In this document: one piece after another, positions 60,705 to 64,000 of the stretch
Layout: each line of letters begins with the position of its first letter
How positions within the stretch are numbered: position 1 is the first letter of the stretch
Source: Claveliimonas sp034178805
GTDB taxonomy: Bacteria > Bacillota > Clostridia > Lachnospirales > Lachnospiraceae
DNA: 64,000 nucleotides
NCBI RefSeq assembly: GCF_050314255.1
Contig: NZ_JBNPMZ010000004.1
Span: 169,935-233,934 of the forward strand
Direction: 5' to 3'
Made by a program: the position numbers and the translations under genes
The notes under the pieces: model-generated
Seen by the model: the letters and a program-made list of their open reading frames with translations, nothing else
Told to the model about the DNA's origin: nothing
Databases searched by the model: none

Positions 60705-63700
60705 CTATCGTCTTCGTTTTAATGTACACGAAAAAATCATTGCTCCTGACAGCATAATCATCAGGAGAAACCATCCTGGATTTGCTTCATCACCGGTCCT
60801 GGGAACATGATTATTCTGATTTTTAACCGATCCGGATGTCTCCTTAGGCTTTGCCGGTTCTTCAGGTTTTGATGGTTCCACCGGTTCTTTTATCAAAGGT
60901 TCTGTTATAACACAAACCATATTTTCTTCCGAATCTATCAATGCGTTCCAGGCATATACAAATCGATTCCCTGCTGCCACTCCGTTATTCATCAAACCAC
61001 TCAACGTCATTCTGGATAGATAATTTGCTTCCTTATCAAGGAAATAACAGGTCCGTCCCGGTTCATAGTTTTCTGAAATCAGCAGATACCCCCACTCACC
61101 TTTACAAACTTGCCATTTTATATCTTTACTTAAATTATCTCCAACAAGAGCTGTCAGACATTCTCTGTCATCCATAAGGGTGCCATTCTCATTATAAAGT
61201 GCTGATCTCAATGTGACTTTGTTTCCATCATCATATGAATAAAAGATACGATATCCATTATCATTCTTTACAGCAGATAATACCGTTCCATATAAATAAT
61301 CCTCTGGCAACTTTAGAATATCAGAAATCTTATTATCATTATTATCATAAATCACAAATTCATAATACCACTCACTAGGATTTCTTTTAGCAACCATATA
61401 AGAATTCTGATCCATGGAAATCATAAAAGTTTTAAATCCACTTTCCACAGAACGCACCGCAGTCTCATTTTCAAAATCAATTGTGTATACTGACATCCAG
61501 GATTCCCAGGATTCATTCACGTCACCTGTTTCAACCGGCGCACCTGCTGGCTCTCCTGAATCTTTCTCTGTTCCTTTTACACCTGACCCGGAAGGGAAAA
61601 TCTGTAATTTGACCGGAACATCCACAGGCCCGGACAAATAGTTACCATCTTTATCCAATCGATATAAAAGCGTATGCTGCGAATACGTCCACAACGAAAG
61701 AACTATATTTCCATCATAGCAGGCTGTTCCATTAATAGAATCAATATAAGCATCCTGTGGGCGAGGAAGCTTAACCTCCTGGTCGATCACATTGCCCGCC
61801 TGATCGATCATGCTGATAACAAAATGATAATTTTCATCATCTTCCTGATACATGTGTTTGGCAATCATGGCTCTACCATCTCCCGATGCAATCAATTCAC
61901 TTCTTTCAAATGAATTATTCTCACTCACAATAATCTTTTCTGCAGCCGGGAAATCTGCTGTTTTTACCGTTCCTCTCCATTCTTTATTATACACATTTCC
62001 TTCTGTCAAAAATGTTTTTTCCGGAATCACAAGAGTATATTCTGTATTCGGTTTCAAAATCTTATCGTCACCTGAATAGGTTAAAACGATATCTTTATTT
62101 CCCTTTTGAATATTCATACTCAAAGGATACTGTTCCCCATTAGCCTCCAGATAAATCCCCGGCGAACTTTGCTCTTCAGTATAAAATAGTTTTCTGTTAC
62201 TATTAATCGTTATATAAGCAATATTGTCAAGCTCATTGCTTCCCTCTGATAGAGTTAACTCAAGCTTCCCATCATCTGGCTCTCTCTGCTCAAAAGATAC
62301 TCTAAATGTTGCAGAATCTCCCGTTTCAAAATCATCGAATATAATTCCTGTGTTTGCCGCAGGAGTATTTCCATAAAACCATGTAGACTCATCTGTCTCC
62401 GGAGCCAGCCTGTCTCCCGTTTCATACATCCATACTGTCGCAGTTTCAAAATTATTTTTATTCAATGCCCGAATTAATCGTGGCTCTGAGCTATACATAT
62501 TATCATACCTAAAATTGCTGCCCTCATAATTAAGCTCTGCATCCACATGATAAATCCTGTATCCTGTAGAATCTCCATACCAGGCTGATTGATTATTGTT
62601 TATTTTTTCATCATATTGGACAACAAAATATTCCGAATAAAGGGAAGTGTCTTCTGGTGCAACAACCGCGATCATTTTTTTATTACTCAAAGTCTCAGAT
62701 GCAATCGGATCCAGGGAAATTACTTGTTCACCATCTTCCTTAGTTACTCTTTGAATATTTTCTTCCGGAATCCATCCAAGAAGCCATTTGGAAAAACCAT
62801 TGTGATCTCCTGTATTATCTTTCATCATATCTACAGTAGCAATTGCAGTACTGTCATTTCCCTGTGCAGCATAATAATCCGGAAGCCCCAGCATATGACC
62901 TGTCTCGTGAATCAAAGTCTGCGTACCATATGTATAATCTCCTTCTGAACAATCTGTCATCAAATAAAGATACCCACTAAAATTCATCCCATCCAGAGAA
63001 AACTCTTGATCCTGCAATCTATACTTATGGCTCCACCATGTACTTCCCCATCCAGAGTTTTCACCTGCAAAATTAATACTGATACCATCTACACAACCAT
63101 CACCGTTGCTATCATAATCACTATAATCAATCTGGTCATCCAAAAGCTGCAGGACTTCTTTTACCAGTTCCTGTTCACCAGTAGCATATCCCTCATATTC
63201 TGCACGATTCTTAGAAAGTCTGCATCGATAAACCTGTCCTGAAGATAAATTCAATTTACCATAAGAGGATCTTTTATAGTAGGAAGAGAGGCTATCATAC
63301 GGATACTGTATTTGTTCCGGCAATGCTCCTCCATTGAACATCTGATAATAGATATCCTCTGGATATATCGTACTGCTTTCAAAAGTATAATCCTGAAATT
63401 CAACCTGTACAGCCAAAATCTTAACATTGCCTTCCGTAGGCATCTCTTCCCAATCTGAAGGAACATTACTCATGGCATCCACACCACTTTCCCGGCGTAC
63501 TGCCTCCTGTATCAATTGTGGAGATACTCTATCATATCCTAAAGCCTTCACATATTCCTGACGTTCTTCCCAGGTTCCTTCCGCTTTATAAGCTGTGATC
63601 TCATCCTCGGTTGGCAAAGATGCTGCCTGTGCGGTCTTCAGATTGCCACCCGGTAAAAACAGAGAACATAGTCCTGTCATCAGCATTACCCCAAAGTATT

Positions 63701-63716
63701 TTCTAATGCCTTTCAT
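60705..63716 (-). CDS. Cell-wall-anchored M6 family metalloprotease (VPRTG sorting signal)
   Basis: A 1003-residue secreted protease. A signal peptide (1-32) is followed by a propeptide-like region and the M6 catalytic domain with the zinc motif HETGH (270-274) and GLPDYY after it. A calcium-loop-like DSNGDGCVDGI lies near 202-212. The rest (about 480-940) looks beta-rich, including an Ig-like ELTLSEGSNELDNIAYI part. The C-terminus has a Pro/Glu/Lys stretch, VPRTG, a hydrophobic helix and KRRR: a sortase signal of variant LPXTG type. It resembles immune inhibitor A-type proteases that cut host or matrix proteins; the target is unknown. Confidence 0.92.
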   Translation of the reverse strand: MKGIRKYFGVMLMTGLCSLFLPGGNLKTAQAASLPTEDEITAYKAEGTWEERQEYVKALGYDRVSPQLIQEAVRRESGVDAMSNVPSDWEEMPTEGNVKILAVQVEFQDYTFESSTIYPEDIYYQMFNGGALPEQIQYPYDSLSSYYKRSSYGKLNLSSGQVYRCRLSKNRAEYEGYATGEQELVKEVLQLLDDQIDYSDYDSNGDGCVDGISINFAGENSGWGSTWWSHKYRLQDQEFSLDGMNFSGYLYLMTDCSEGDYTYGTQTLIHETGHMLGLPDYYAAQGNDSTAIATVDMMKDNTGDHNGFSKWLLGWIPEENIQRVTKEDGEQVISLDPIASETLSNKKMIAVVAPEDTSLYSEYFVVQYDEKINNNQSAWYGDSTGYRIYHVDAELNYEGSNFRYDNMYSSEPRLIRALNKNNFETATVWMYETGDRLAPETDESTWFYGNTPAANTGIIFDDFETGDSATFRVSFEQREPDDGKLELTLSEGSNELDNIAYITINSNRKLFYTEEQSSPGIYLEANGEQYPLSMNIQKGNKDIVLTYSGDDKILKPNTEYTLVIPEKTFLTEGNVYNKEWRGTVKTADFPAAEKIIVSENNSFERSELIASGDGRAMIAKHMYQEDDENYHFVISMIDQAGNVIDQEVKLPRPQDAYIDSINGTACYDGNIVLSLWTYSQHTLLYRLDKDGNYLSGPVDVPVKLQIFPSGSGVKGTEKDSGEPAGAPVETGDVNESWESWMSVYTIDFENETAVRSVESGFKTFMISMDQNSYMVAKRNPSEWYYEFVIYDNNDNKISDILKLPEDYLYGTVLSAVKNDNGYRIFYSYDDGNKVTLRSALYNENGTLMDDRECLTALVGDNLSKDIKWQVCKGEWGYLLISENYEPGRTCYFLDKEANYLSRMTLSGLMNNGVAAGNRFVYAWNALIDSEENMVCVITEPLIKEPVEPSKPEEPAKPKETSGSVKNQNNHVPRTGDEANPGWFLLMIMLSGAMIFSCTLKRRR

Positions 63717-63770
63717 GGAATTTTACTCCTTCCAGTCTTTTTTATCTTATTATTTTTAACACTACTTTTT

Positions 63771-63799
63771 ATCATACCATTCCATTATCAATTTGTCAC
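63771..63799 (-). promoter_or_regulatory. Promoter of the M6 protease operon
   Basis: On the minus strand GTGACA (63794-63799) and TATGAT (63771-63776) are 17 bases apart, 55 bases before ATG 63716, which has an AAGGAG site. Confidence 0.65.
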
Positions 63800-63830
63800 G
63801 AAAAGAGTAGTCTAAACATGGTAATATAAC

Positions 63831-63860
63831 AAAAAACAGTATTGAAACCAATACTGTTTT
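63831..63860 (-). terminator. Terminator of the rRNA operon
   Basis: AACAGTATTG and CAATACTGTT form a perfect 10-bp stem with a 4-base loop, followed by TTTT on the minus strand. It lies about 100 bases after the 23S rRNA 3' end. The plus-strand side also has a short T run. Confidence 0.85.
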
Positions 63861-63963
63861 CCTCATTCCTTTTCAATTGGAGCACTTTTGTGCTTTTCAT
63901 GTACCTTCAAAACTGCACACATAAAATATTACTCAATCCATCTCGTTCTTCCTATCACCGTCT

Positions 63964-64000
63964 TGGTTATGCCCTCGACCGATTAGTAACAGTCAGCTCC
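63964..64000 (-). rRNA. 23S rRNA, 3' end (gene continues beyond the window)
   Basis: The minus strand carries ACTAATCGGTCGAGGGC and ATAACC, the conserved end of 23S rRNA (helix with the gene's 5' end). The exact 3' end is uncertain by a few bases. No 5S rRNA gene follows before the terminator at 63831-63860. Confidence 0.9.

Noticed and set aside
63865..63963. A 5S rRNA gene between 23S and the terminator
   Set aside because: The interval is too short for a 5S gene of about 117 bases and holds none of its conserved sequence; only a small AGCAC/GTGCT hairpin is visible.
1..64000. CRISPR array, insertion sequence or prophage
   Set aside because: I saw no regularly spaced repeats, transposase, integrase or phage structural genes; the only repeat element is the palindrome at 44.1 kb.

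Overview
The window reads as chromosome of a spore-forming, strictly anaerobic, low-to-mid GC Gram-positive, most likely a gut Lachnospiraceae (Clostridia). Reasons: a spoIIA-sigF-spoVA sporulation locus, a class III (oxygen-sensitive) ribonucleotide reductase, carbamate kinase, a [4Fe-4S] ferredoxin, a valyl T-box leader, YesM/YesN-type sugar regulation and a sortase-anchored surface protease. I cannot name the genus. About nine genes in ten, and the rRNA operon entering at the right edge, lie on the minus strand. I see no transposase gene, prophage or CRISPR array.

Layout. 1-6.9 kb: a signalling cluster (hybrid histidine kinase cut by the window edge, a diguanylate cyclase, a REC-GGDEF-EAL-REC phosphodiesterase). 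7-10.2 kb: spoIIAA-spoIIAB-sigF, then a sigma-G-like promoter, an unlisted 53-aa membrane protein gene, and spoVAA-spoVAB-spoVAC. 10.3-18.4 kb: T-box-controlled valS, an LtaS-like sulfatase, folC, a 45-aa acidic ORF and a TPR membrane protein. 18.5-25 kb: AEC transporter, DUF1848 protein, HD-type alarmone hydrolase and a very large RND pump with an inserted coiled coil. 25-33 kb: SDR oxidoreductase, CHASE-type hybrid kinase and housekeeping genes (isochorismatase-like, xth, truA, nrdR, YlmC/YmxH-like, ferredoxin, arcC, dapB).

33.2-42 kb: tRNA-Pro, then a sucrose/fructo-oligosaccharide locus: ABC importer, GH32 fructosidase, fructokinase, amylosucrase-like GH13, and a divergent LacI regulator with two tandem-palindrome operators. 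42-44 kb: radical SAM, YbjQ-like and dtd genes and a 46-bp perfect palindrome. 44.1-53 kb: a second sugar ABC importer with two binding proteins and a YesM/YesN two-component system, plus a DMT transporter. 53-57 kb: nrdG and nrdD separated by an oppositely oriented membrane protein gene; nrdD carries a probable pair of NrdR boxes, linking it to nrdR at 30 kb. 57-60 kb: tRNA-Trp, a BFD-like protein with ferritin, and a siroheme sulfite/nitrite reductase. 60-64 kb: a 3D-domain cell-wall protein, an M6 metalloprotease with a VPRTG sorting signal, and the 3' end of a 23S rRNA gene followed directly by a terminator, without a 5S gene.

The observations I rate highest are the small membrane protein gene behind a sigma-G-like promoter inside the spo locus, the RND pump with a coiled-coil insertion of roughly 245 residues, the NrdR box pair at nrdD, the paired operators at the sucrose locus, and the palindrome element that ends exactly at an ABC permease stop codon.
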